NCBI GenBank assembly: GCA_016302985.1
Contig: JAEDMN010000069.1
Span: forward strand, 1-13,745
Length of the DNA stretch: 13,745 nucleotides
Direction: 5' to 3'
From: Kiritimatiellia bacterium
GTDB taxonomy: Bacteria > Verrucomicrobiota > Kiritimatiellia > RFP12 > UBA1067
A program made the position numbers and the translations under genes. The number at the start of each line of letters is the position of its first letter. Position 1 is the stretch's first letter. Positions 1 through 6,061 of this stretch are shown in pieces. The notes below the pieces were generated by a model. It ran no database searches, was not told the origin of the DNA, and saw only the letters and a program-made list of their open reading frames with translations.

Positions 1-33
1 ACCTCTTCGGGTGAGCTGCCTCTCATTTTACTT

Positions 34-54
34 GCGCGCCGGCCCCCGGCGCGC
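34..54. repeat. 9-bp perfect inverted repeat (hairpin)
   Basis: GCGCGCCGG (34-42) and CCGGCGCGC (46-54) are perfect complements separated by a CCC triloop. This gives a very stable GC hairpin on either strand. Neither side has a run of T in the right place for an intrinsic terminator: the minus-strand side continues with AAGTAAAATG and the plus-strand side with GGGATGG. It could mark the end of a transcript arriving from left of the window, or belong to the same structured element as the repeat at 55-99. Function unknown. Confidence 0.6.
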
Positions 55-99
55 GGGATGGACAACCGGTGGTTGCGGATGTCCCGCGTTGTCCATCCC
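55..99. repeat. 12-bp perfect inverted repeat with 21-nt spacer
   Basis: GGGATGGACAAC (55-66) and GTTGTCCATCCC (88-99) are perfect complements, separated by 21 nt. A smaller hairpin, CAACC (63-67)/GGTTG (71-75) around GGT, shares bases with the left arm, so the two folds exclude each other. The repeat starts at the base after the hairpin at 34-54. It could be a protein-binding operator, a structured RNA or the end of a small non-autonomous element. No adjacent gene within the window identifies it. Confidence 0.6.
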
Positions 100-131
100 C
101 ATCCGCCCGTCACCGCCCATCATCCGCGTCA

Positions 132-224
132 ATTGTGCGATTGCAGCATTGTGGCATTGTGAGATTGTGGAATTGTAAAATTGTTGAATTGTAGGATCGG
201 GGGATTTCAGGACTGCGAAATGCT
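132..224. repeat. Period-8 ATTG array (left arm)
   Basis: ATTG recurs exactly every 8 bases at 132, 140, 148, 156, 164, 172, 180 and 188. Degenerate copies keep the phase at 196 (ATCG), 204 (ATTT), 212 (ACTG) and 220 (ATGC). The four bases after each ATTG vary, often TGNN or TANN. This is a tandem array of 8-mers with a conserved half and a variable half. I see no credible coding sequence in it. It faces the CAAT array at 225-268, its reverse complement in consensus. Confidence 0.8.
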
Positions 225-268
225 CAATAGTACAATATTACAATAGTACAATCCCACAATAGTACAAT
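225..268. repeat. Period-8 CAAT array (right arm)
   Basis: CAAT recurs exactly every 8 bases at 225, 233, 241, 249, 257 and 265. Four of the five complete intervals contain the sub-unit CAATAGTA or CAATATTA. Read on the minus strand the units become TACTATTG/TAATATTG, so this array is the inverted counterpart of the ATTG array at 132-224. In single strands the two arms could pair four bases in every eight along a long imperfect hairpin. The array lies just beyond the 3' end of the transporter gene, so it may be transcribed as that message's 3' tail. Confidence 0.8.
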
Positions 269-279
269 GGCTCAGCCAT
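267..279 (-). terminator. Weak hairpin with U-containing tail after the transporter
   Basis: On the minus strand ATGGC-TGA-GCCAT forms a 5-bp stem about 65 nt past the transporter stop codon. It is followed by TGTACTATTGT, which is T-containing but not a T run. It could act as a weak terminator for the minus-strand transcript. The stem is short, so this is only a candidate. Confidence 0.2.
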
Positions 280-343
280 CCTGCCACTCCGGCGCGCCTC
301 CGGTGAAACCTCCTCCCGAGCCGGCGACGGAACGCCGCGGGCG

Positions 344-1735
344 CTACCAGGTCAGGACCTTGAACTTCGCGAGGAGGCCGAGGACGAAGACGGCGAGGAT
401 CACGACGGGGAGGACGTAGGCGCAGTAGGCGTGGAGAAGGGCGCCGGCGCGCCCGGTCGGAAGGCGGGGGCCCGTGCCGGCGTTGGCCTCGTCGACGAAC
501 TTCGTCCAGCCCCAGCCGAAGCGGCGGGTGCAGTAGAGCGCGAAGCAGAGTCCGCCGAGGGGCAGCAGGAAGTTGCTCACGACGAAGTCCTCGAGGTCGA
601 GCACGCAGGAGCCCTCGCCGAAGGGCTTGAAGGCGCTCCAGGCGTTGAAGCCGAGGATGCAGGGCAGGGAGGTGACGGAGACCGTGGCCGCGAGCACGGC
701 GCAGGCCTTCGGACGGTTCCAGCGGGTGTAGTCGCGGATGCCGGCGACGATGCACTCGAAGACGGCGAGGACCGTCGTGAGGGCGGCGCAACTCATGAAC
801 AGGAAGAAGAGCGAACCCCAGAGGCGTCCCGCGGGCATCTGGTTGAAGACGTTCGGGAGCGTCACGAAGATGAGGCCGGGGCCGCTGCCCTGCGGCACGC
901 CGAAGGCCGCGCAGGCGGGGAGGATGATCAGGCCCGCGCTGAGCGCGACGAAGGTGTCCAGCGCCGCGACGTTCAGCGCCTCGCCGAGCAGGGTGCGGCG
1001 GCGTTCGATGTAGCTGCCGAAGATCGCCATCGAGCCGATGCCGAGGGAGAGCGTGAAGAAGGCCTGGTTCATCGCCTCCACGACCACCTTCGCGACGCCG
1101 GCCTTCTGCATGTTCGCGAGGCTGGGGACGAGGTAGAAGCGGACGCCCTCCAGCGCGCCGTCGAGCTGCAGGCTGTTGCCGGCGAGGACGAGGATCAGGA
1201 CGAGCAGGGCGGCCATCATCCACTTGGTGACGCGCTCGAGTCCCTTCTGCAGGCCGATGGCGAGGATGCCGGCGGACCCCAGGACGACCGCGAGCGTCGC
1301 GGCGGACTGGAGCGGCGCGCTGCCGAGCATCCGCCCGAACGCGCCGCCGATCTCCTGCGGGCCGAGTCCGGCGAAGTCCCCCGCGGCCGTCTTGAAGAAG
1401 TAGATCAGCATCCAGCCCGTGACGGTCGTGTAGAAGGACATCAGCAGCGTGCAGCCCAGCACGCCGGCGAGGCCGTGCAGCCGCCAGGGGCTCCGCTCCG
1501 GGGTGAGGGCGGCGTGGATGCCCGCGATCGAGCGCTGCGCGGCGCGTCCGGCGGCGAACTCCATGACGAGCACGGGCAGGGCGAGGGCGGCGAGGAAGAA
1601 GAGGTAGAGCAGGACGAAGAGGCCGCCGCCGTTCTGTCCCGTCACGTAGGGGAAGCGCCAGATGTTGCCGAGGCCGATCGCGCAGCCCGCGGAGAGGAGG
1701 ATGAAGCCGAGACGGCTGCCGAGTCTTTCGCGCAT
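344..1735 (-). CDS. Sodium-dependent transporter, NSS (SNF) family
   Basis: The 463-residue polytopic membrane protein belongs to the neurotransmitter:sodium symporter family, which couples Na+ entry to uptake of amino acids or related amines across the inner membrane. The first membrane segment carries the hallmark GLGNIWRFPY (residues 21-30), followed by TGQNGGG (32-38). In LeuT this unwound TM1 region binds Na+ and substrate. The residue before AIGLGN is Cys, where many homologues have Asn or Ser. Repeated hydrophobic stretches fit 11-12 helices, and the length is normal. An AAGGA ribosome site (1744-1748) lies 8 nt before ATG. It follows the DeoR gene in the same direction with a 62-nt gap that holds its own promoter. 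The substrate cannot be read from sequence. An amino acid is the default expectation; a link to the neighbouring oxidase genes is possible but unproven. Confidence 0.93.
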   Translation of the reverse strand: MRERLGSRLGFILLSAGCAIGLGNIWRFPYVTGQNGGGLFVLLYLFFLAALALPVLVMEFAAGRAAQRSIAGIHAALTPERSPWRLHGLAGVLGCTLLMSFYTTVTGWMLIYFFKTAAGDFAGLGPQEIGGAFGRMLGSAPLQSAATLAVVLGSAGILAIGLQKGLERVTKWMMAALLVLILVLAGNSLQLDGALEGVRFYLVPSLANMQKAGVAKVVVEAMNQAFFTLSLGIGSMAIFGSYIERRRTLLGEALNVAALDTFVALSAGLIILPACAAFGVPQGSGPGLIFVTLPNVFNQMPAGRLWGSLFFLFMSCAALTTVLAVFECIVAGIRDYTRWNRPKACAVLAATVSVTSLPCILGFNAWSAFKPFGEGSCVLDLEDFVVSNFLLPLGGLCFALYCTRRFGWGWTKFVDEANAGTGPRLPTGRAGALLHAYCAYVLPVVILAVFVLGLLAKFKVLTW

Positions 1736-1769
1736 GGGAGAGATCCTTCAAGTGAATGCGATGCGGCAA

Positions 1770-1778
1770 AGTATAGCA
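1770..1778 (-). promoter_or_regulatory. Extended -10 promoter of the transporter gene
   Basis: On the minus strand TGC-TATACT (1778-1770) is a good extended -10. Transcription would start near 1763, giving a leader of about 28 nt that carries the AAGGA site. A TTGACC at 1801-1796 would leave a 20-nt spacer, too long for a normal -35, so the extended -10 probably works alone. The same nine bases form the DeoR gene's own promoter at 2540-2532. Confidence 0.55.
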
Positions 1779-1797
1779 CAACAGGGAAGAAGCGCGG

Positions 1798-2523
1798 TCA
1801 AGGACGGTCGGAGACGATGGCGTCGAAGAGTCCGCGGGCGGCGAGGCGGTAGAGCCCGGTGCGGCCGAACTTGGTGCGGTCGACGAGGAGGTAGCGCTTC
1901 GCGGCCTTCTCGAGGACGCGGGCGACGAGGGCGGCCTGGTCCTCGTGGTTCGTCGTGGCGATGCGGTCGTCCACGCCGAAGCCGGAGACGAAGGCCTTGG
2001 TGATCGTGAGGCGGTCCAGTTCGCGGAAGGCGGCCTGGCCGAGGAAGGAGTTCAGCTGCGGGTCGTAGGCGCCGCCGAGGGCGATGCGCACGTAGTGGGC
2101 GGGCAGGCGGCGGAAGAGCTGCAGGACGGCGACGGAGTTCGTGATGACCGTGAGGCTCGTGAAGGCGGAGCGGGTGAGCTCCTCCGCGAGATGGGCGACC
2201 GTGGTGGAGGAGTCCAGGAAGAGGATGTCGCCCTCCTCGACGTAGGCGAGGGCCGCGCGGGCGATGCGCTCCTTGGCGGAGGCGTTGACGGCGCGGCGTT
2301 CGACGTAGGAGCTGGCGGCGACGCCGCGTCCGGCCGGGGCGGCGTTGTCGACGAAGGCCACGCCGCCGCGCACGCGCTGGAGGACCTCGCGCCGGACGAG
2401 GTCCGCGACGTCGCGGTGGATCGTGGCGGACGAGACGTGGAAGGCCTCCATCAGCTCGGCGAGCGAGCAGTACTGGCGTGTCTTCACGTAGTCGACGATC
2501 CTGAACGACCGGATGTTCTTCAT
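1798..2523 (-). CDS. DeoR-family transcriptional regulator
   Basis: The 241-residue protein has the two-part DeoR layout. An N-terminal winged helix-turn-helix (about residues 1-57) carries the recognition helix SSATIHRDVADL (31-42), followed by the wing RVRGGVAF. The C-terminal effector domain (about 79-232) resembles sugar-phosphate isomerases, with the typical segments GDILFLDSSTTVAHLA, TVITNSVAVL and ALGGAYDPQLNSFLG. Family members are usually repressors released by a phosphorylated sugar or similar metabolite. It is transcribed divergently from the FAD oxidase/Fe-S operon across a 145-nt gap with operator-like repeats, so regulation of itself and of that operon is the likeliest role. The ATG at 2523 has no Shine-Dalgarno site and lies only 8 nt after the -10 box, so the message may be leaderless or nearly so. 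Confidence 0.92.
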   Translation of the reverse strand: MKNIRSFRIVDYVKTRQYCSLAELMEAFHVSSATIHRDVADLVRREVLQRVRGGVAFVDNAAPAGRGVAASSYVERRAVNASAKERIARAALAYVEEGDILFLDSSTTVAHLAEELTRSAFTSLTVITNSVAVLQLFRRLPAHYVRIALGGAYDPQLNSFLGQAAFRELDRLTITKAFVSGFGVDDRIATTNHEDQAALVARVLEKAAKRYLLVDRTKFGRTGLYRLAARGLFDAIVSDRP

Positions 2524-2531
2524 GGCGCATG

Positions 2532-2540
2532 AGTATAGCA
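2532..2540 (-). promoter_or_regulatory. Extended -10 promoter of the DeoR gene
   Basis: TGC-TATACT on the minus strand (2540-2532) is an extended -10. The start site is expected within about 1-3 nt of the ATG at 2523, leaving no room for a ribosome binding site. No -35 match is present at 17-nt spacing (AACTTC). The adjacent palindrome at 2552-2564 occupies the -35 region and would block this promoter when bound. Confidence 0.55.
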
Positions 2541-2551
2541 GAACCGCGCCG

Positions 2552-2574
2552 TGAGAAGTTCTCAGTTCTTCTCA
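2552..2574. promoter_or_regulatory. Operator-like palindrome TGAGAA-G-TTCTCA plus a third half-site
   Basis: TGAGAA (2552-2557) and TTCTCA (2559-2564) form a perfect 6+1+6 palindrome. A further TTCTCA lies at 2569-2574, exactly 10 bp, about one helical turn, from the second half-site. A partial TCTCA recurs at 2591-2595. The site lies between the divergent DeoR and FAD-oxidase genes and covers the -35 region of the DeoR promoter. That position suits autoregulation by the DeoR protein. The assignment is inference. Confidence 0.45.
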
Positions 2575-2596
2575 AATTTTCATCATGTCCTCTCAT

Positions 2597-2634
2597 GCCG
2601 CGGGATTGATTCCGCGGCGCGTTCGGGGTAGAAT
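2597..2634 (+). promoter_or_regulatory. Promoter of the FAD oxidase operon with -35 inside an inverted repeat
   Basis: TTGATT (2606-2611), a 17-nt spacer and TAGAAT (2629-2634) form a good sigma-70-type promoter with a start near 2641. The -35 hexamer lies in the 8-nt centre of a perfect 7-bp inverted repeat, GCCGCGG (2597-2603)/CCGCGGC (2612-2618). A protein bound to the repeat would cover the -35 box, so this is a strong operator candidate. The leader would be about 28 nt and contains the AAAGGAAGG ribosome site at 2653-2661. Confidence 0.6.
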
Positions 2635-2668
2635 ATGTTCCTCGCTTTCAACAAAGGAAGGTACAGCA

Positions 2669-4123
2669 ATGACAGTCAAGCCCGACAGCTACATGTACGA
2701 GATGATTCGTACGGAGCTCACGGACGCCGTTGGCGAGGCCAACGTCGACGTGAAGTTCGCCGACAAGTTCGGCCACTCGATCGACTACTACTGGATTCCG
2801 GAGATGTGGCACGACCGCGGCAGGAAGTGCCCGCAGCCCGACTTCGTCGTGCACCCCGGCTCGACCGAGGAGGTCGTGAAGGTCATGAAGATCGCGAACC
2901 AGTACAGGATCCCCGTGGTCCCGTGGGGCGGCGGTTCGGGTTCGCAGGGCGGCGCGCTGCCGATCTACAACGGCATCGTGCTCGACATGAAGCGCATGAA
3001 CAAGGTGATCAAGGTCGACAAGACCGCCCTCACCGTCACGGCGCAGACGGGCATCATCACGAAGCACCTCGAGTGGGCCTGCAACAAGGAGGGCCTCTCC
3101 ACGATGCACCTGCCGGCGTCGATCAGCTGCTCGACGATCGGCGGCTTCCTCGCGCACCGCGGCACGGGCGTGCTGTCGACGAAGTACGGCAAGATCGAGG
3201 ACATGGTGATGTCCCTCGAGGTGGTCACGCCCACGGGCGAGGTCATCCGCACGCTGCCGGTTCCGCGCCATGCGTCGGGTCCGGACCTCACGATGCTGTT
3301 CCTCGGCAGCGAGGGCACGCTCGGCGTGATCACGGAGGTCACGCTCAAGATCCACCCGCAGCCCGAGAGCCGCCAGTTCCGCGCGTACATCTTCAAGGAC
3401 TTCCACACGGCGATGCAGGCCGGCCAGACGCTCATGCGCAGCCGCCTCCAGCCGTGCGCGATGCGCCTCTACGACGAGACGGAGACGAAGACGCACGTCT
3501 CGAAGGTGTTCGGCATCAACCTCGACAAGGGCGCCTACCTCGTGTTCGGCTTCGACGGCCGCAAGGACATCGTCGACCTGCAGATGAAGCACGCCCGCGA
3601 GATCATGGAGGACCAGTTCAAGGGCCAGGACCTCGGCGCGAAGGGCGGCGAGTGGTGGTGGGAGAACAAGTACAAGTTCTTCTACCCGGGCTACATGTTC
3701 CACGTACCGCAGGCGTTCGGCACGCTCGACACGGTCGCGGACTTCTCGCACATCGAGAACGTCTACTGGGCGATGAAGAAGGTCGTCAACACGGAGTTCC
3801 CGGACGCCCGCTTCATCGGCCACTTCTCGCACTGGTACGACTGGGGCTGCATGCTCTACGCGCGCTTCATCTTCCCGGGCGACAAGGTCCCGCCGAACGC
3901 CCAGGAGGCGGCCGCGCTCTACAACGCGGTGTGGGACAGGGCCATCCGCGCGGCGATCCGCGAGGGCGGCGTGATCAACGAGCACCACGGCGTCGGTCTC
4001 AAGCTCGGCCGCTACGTCAAGGACCTCTACGGCACGGCGATGCCGGTGCTCGAGGGCATCAAGGCCAAGCTCGACCCGAACGGCATCATGAACCCGGGCA
4101 AGATGGGCTTCGCCGGCTGCTAA
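2669..4123 (+). CDS. FAD-linked oxidase, GlcD/AGPS-like
   Basis: The 484-residue flavoprotein is of the vanillyl-alcohol-oxidase/PCMH superfamily, whose members oxidise 2-hydroxyacids (glycolate or D-lactate dehydrogenase) or, in AGPS, make ether lipids. The FAD domain begins near PDFVVHPGS (residues 57-65) and has the pyrophosphate loop PWGGGSGSQGG (85-95). The C-terminal FAD-oxidase domain holds INEHHGVG (436-443), the counterpart of the EHG active-site motif of GlcD-type enzymes, and ends with the usual LDPNGIMNPGK segment. The ATG at 2669 was chosen because AAAGGAAGG lies 7 nt before it. An in-frame ATG at 2585 lies upstream of the promoter. The next gene encodes a GlcF-like Fe-S protein, so the pair probably passes electrons from a hydroxyacid to the quinone pool. 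The exact substrate is unknown; lactate or glycolate is a guess from family and context. Confidence 0.88.
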   Translation: MTVKPDSYMYEMIRTELTDAVGEANVDVKFADKFGHSIDYYWIPEMWHDRGRKCPQPDFVVHPGSTEEVVKVMKIANQYRIPVVPWGGGSGSQGGALPIYNGIVLDMKRMNKVIKVDKTALTVTAQTGIITKHLEWACNKEGLSTMHLPASISCSTIGGFLAHRGTGVLSTKYGKIEDMVMSLEVVTPTGEVIRTLPVPRHASGPDLTMLFLGSEGTLGVITEVTLKIHPQPESRQFRAYIFKDFHTAMQAGQTLMRSRLQPCAMRLYDETETKTHVSKVFGINLDKGAYLVFGFDGRKDIVDLQMKHAREIMEDQFKGQDLGAKGGEWWWENKYKFFYPGYMFHVPQAFGTLDTVADFSHIENVYWAMKKVVNTEFPDARFIGHFSHWYDWGCMLYARFIFPGDKVPPNAQEAAALYNAVWDRAIRAAIREGGVINEHHGVGLKLGRYVKDLYGTAMPVLEGIKAKLDPNGIMNPGKMGFAGC

Positions 4124-4130
4124 CCCGCGG

Positions 4131-4172
4131 TAGTAAGTGGAACGTAGAAAGTAGAAAGTAGGAAGTCGAACA
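4131..4172 (+). repeat. Heptad tandem array carrying the ribosome binding site
   Basis: The gap between the oxidase and the Fe-S gene is almost entirely six 7-bp units in phase from 4131: TAGTAAG, TGGAACG, TAGAAAG, TAGAAAG, TAGGAAG, TCGAACA. The last base is the A of the next start codon. The fifth unit supplies the AGGAAG Shine-Dalgarno sequence, 6 nt before ATG. TAG and TAA triplets in the units put stop codons in several frames. Gain or loss of a heptad would alter the gap between genes without touching either one. Confidence 0.7.
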
Positions 4173-5206
4173 TGCATATCGACAAGTACGAAGACGCGAT
4201 CATGAACTGCCGGTTCTGCTTCATGTGCCGGCACCTCTCCGCGATCGGCAACGTCCGCTTCACGGAAGTGGACACGCCCCGCGTGCGCGCGGCGATGATC
4301 TACGGCCTGCGCACGGGCACGAACTCGTTCGAGGACGAGGACTTCGTGGACGCGCTCTACCGCAGCGACCTCTCCGCCTGCTGCCGCCGCAACTGCGTGA
4401 ACGGCTACGACGAGAACGGCCTCTGCCTCGCGGCCCGCGCGGACGCGGTCGAGGCCGGCCACGCGCCGGAGGCCGTGAAGAAGCTCGCGGCGCAGTACGC
4501 GAAGAAGACGGGCTGGACGGCGACCGGCAAGGGCGACGTCGCCTACTTCCTCGACGAGACGACGGCGGCGGACAAGAAGACCGCCGACGCCGCGAAGAAG
4601 CTGATGACGGCCGCGAAGGCGCCGTTCAAGACGATCACGGGCGGCTGCATCGGCAAGGCCCTCAAGGTGCTCGGCTACCTGGGCGAGGCGAAGGTCTCCG
4701 CCGAGGCGTTCGCCGCGTTCCTGAAGGCCGAGGGCGTGAAGACGCTCGTCGTCTCCAACCCGGCGGCGTTCGACGCGCTGACGAAGGACTATCCCGAGAT
4801 GGGGATCAAGCTCGGCTGCAAGGTGTACTGCATCAGCGGCTACCTGGTGGCGAGCAAGGTCGCGTTCAGGAAGGCCGCCGGCGAGGTCTACTACCTGGCG
4901 GACGACTTCATGCGCAACTACGACGGGTGCGCGTGCCCGGAGAAGCTGCTCAAGGCCCTCAAGGCGGTCAACAAGCCGTTCGGCACGAACGACGAGGAGA
5001 CCTACTGCTGCGGCGAGGGCGCGGTGGTGCTGGACAAGCTCTACCCCGACGTCGTCAAGGCGCTGGCCGAGTACGTCGCCGCGCGCGCGGACGACCCGAA
5101 GAAGGACCGGATCGTGGTGCTCTCCGCCTACACGAAGAAGTACCTCGCGAAGTACGGCAAGCTCGACGTCGTCACGATGGACGAGCTCGCCGCGAGCTGC
5201 CTGTAA
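4172..5206 (+). CDS. Cysteine-rich Fe-S electron-transfer protein, GlcF/HdrD-like
   Basis: The 344-residue protein probably receives electrons from the upstream flavoprotein. The N-terminus has Cys13-x2-Cys16-x2-Cys19, then Cys70-Cys71-x3-Cys75 and Cys85, which resembles a two-cluster ferredoxin domain. The first motif lacks the usual fourth Cys-Pro, the place being taken by RHLSAIGN. The C-terminal half has CCG-type features: TGGCIGK (Cys159), Cys216 and Cys220, Cys253-x-Cys255-Pro, and YCCGEG (Cys279-Cys280). CCG domains bind Fe-S clusters in GlcF, LutA and heterodisulfide reductase subunits. There is no obvious membrane segment, so it is probably cytoplasmic or peripheral. A 48-nt repeat-filled gap follows the oxidase, in the same operon. 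The segment at about residues 90-150 is rich in Ala and Lys. The electron acceptor is unknown. I am confident of the class but not of the substrate. Confidence 0.82.
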   Translation: MHIDKYEDAIMNCRFCFMCRHLSAIGNVRFTEVDTPRVRAAMIYGLRTGTNSFEDEDFVDALYRSDLSACCRRNCVNGYDENGLCLAARADAVEAGHAPEAVKKLAAQYAKKTGWTATGKGDVAYFLDETTAADKKTADAAKKLMTAAKAPFKTITGGCIGKALKVLGYLGEAKVSAEAFAAFLKAEGVKTLVVSNPAAFDALTKDYPEMGIKLGCKVYCISGYLVASKVAFRKAAGEVYYLADDFMRNYDGCACPEKLLKALKAVNKPFGTNDEETYCCGEGAVVLDKLYPDVVKALAEYVAARADDPKKDRIVVLSAYTKKYLAKYGKLDVVTMDELAASCL

Positions 5207-5212
5207 GGGCGG

Positions 5213-6061
5213 CTAGATGAACCGCAGGATGGCGGGGGTCACGTCCACGAGCGACTTCACGTGGGAACGGATCTCCGCCTCGTGCGGACCGAAGGCGATG
5301 AACGGCACGGGGTTGCGCGTATGCCCCCGTTCGTTCATCTCCTCGATGTTTCCATGGTCCGCGGTCATCAGCAGGGTGATGCCGGCGGCCTCGGTGAAGC
5401 GGACGAGCCGCGCGAGGAAGCGGTCGTAGGTGCGCAGCACGGCGCAGGCGCGGCCGTAGTCCATCGAGTGGCCGGCGACGTCCGTCTGGAAGAACTCGTA
5501 GAGCGTGAAGTCGTTGGCGCGCGCGAGGCCGAAGAGGTGCTCGGCGGCGTCCTCCGGCGTGACCTGGGGCACGTCGGGGTAGCGGTCCTGGATCGTCTCG
5601 CGGGTGAGGTCCTGCATGAGGGCCTGCTCGTCGAGCAGGTCGTCCAGGGTCGAAATCGTCTCCGGCGCGGTGAGGGCCATGACCGTCGTCACGCTCTTGA
5701 AGCGGCGGGGGACGAGCTCCTCGGGGTCGTCGATCAGGTAGGCGTCCGCGAACTTGACGCGCTTGCCGCGCGCGCGGAGCTCCATGAAGAGGTTGCGCTC
5801 CTCGATCTTCCGGCGCAGGCCGGGCCCGGGGAAGCCCTCGCAGTGGCGCCCCATGAAGACCGGGGCGTTGACGCCCGTGAACATGGTGGCCTGGCCGGTG
5901 GCGGACTGGGGGAGCCCCTCGACCGAGAGGCAGGCGTCGATGGGGACCGAATGCCGCTCGATCAGGCGGCAGAGCGCGGGGCAGACCTCGGGATTGACGG
6001 GGTTGTCCGCCGCCGGCTCCCGGAGCCCCACGCCGTCGATGAAGAGGAAGACGATCTTCAC
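5213..6061 (-). CDS. Alkaline phosphatase/phosphoglycerate mutase superfamily metalloenzyme
   Basis: The 282-residue protein is read from GTG at 6061. It has the metal-binding framework of the superfamily that includes cofactor-independent phosphoglycerate mutase, phosphopentomutase and nucleotide pyrophosphatases. Asp9 lies in FLFIDGVG, the nucleophile region is SATGQA (Ser53/Thr55), and further ligands are Asp194 and His198 in TDVAGHSMD, Asp235-His236 in TADHGN, and His247 in GHTRNPVP. It is much shorter than the roughly 510-residue bacterial phosphoglycerate mutase and lacks room for its inserted phosphotransferase domain, so a hydrolase is more likely than a mutase. Start choice: GTG overlaps the upstream stop (GTGA, 6061-6058), AGGAGG lies at 6080-6075, and homology begins at once with KIVFLFIDGVG. 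Its stop lies 6 bp from the stop of the convergent Fe-S gene. The natural substrate is unknown. Confidence 0.82.
   Translation of the reverse strand: MKIVFLFIDGVGLREPAADNPVNPEVCPALCRLIERHSVPIDACLSVEGLPQSATGQATMFTGVNAPVFMGRHCEGFPGPGLRRKIEERNLFMELRARGKRVKFADAYLIDDPEELVPRRFKSVTTVMALTAPETISTLDDLLDEQALMQDLTRETIQDRYPDVPQVTPEDAAEHLFGLARANDFTLYEFFQTDVAGHSMDYGRACAVLRTYDRFLARLVRFTEAAGITLLMTADHGNIEEMNERGHTRNPVPFIAFGPHEAEIRSHVKSLVDVTPAILRFI

Noticed and set aside
207..1781. Arg/Pro-rich minus-strand frame and the long plus-strand frame over the transporter
   Set aside because: Both are high-GC shadows. The transporter frame has clear membrane segments and NSS motifs.
2585..2668. Upstream in-frame start for the FAD oxidase (ATG 2585)
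   Set aside because: This stretch contains the promoter and its inverted repeat, has no ribosome site, and would add residues unlike the family. ATG 2669 has AAAGGAAGG.
5184..5198. Inverted repeat AGCTCGC-C-GCGAGCT as a bidirectional terminator between convergent genes
   Set aside because: It lies inside the end of the Fe-S gene and neither strand has a following T run. With only 6 bp between stops, no real terminator is visible.
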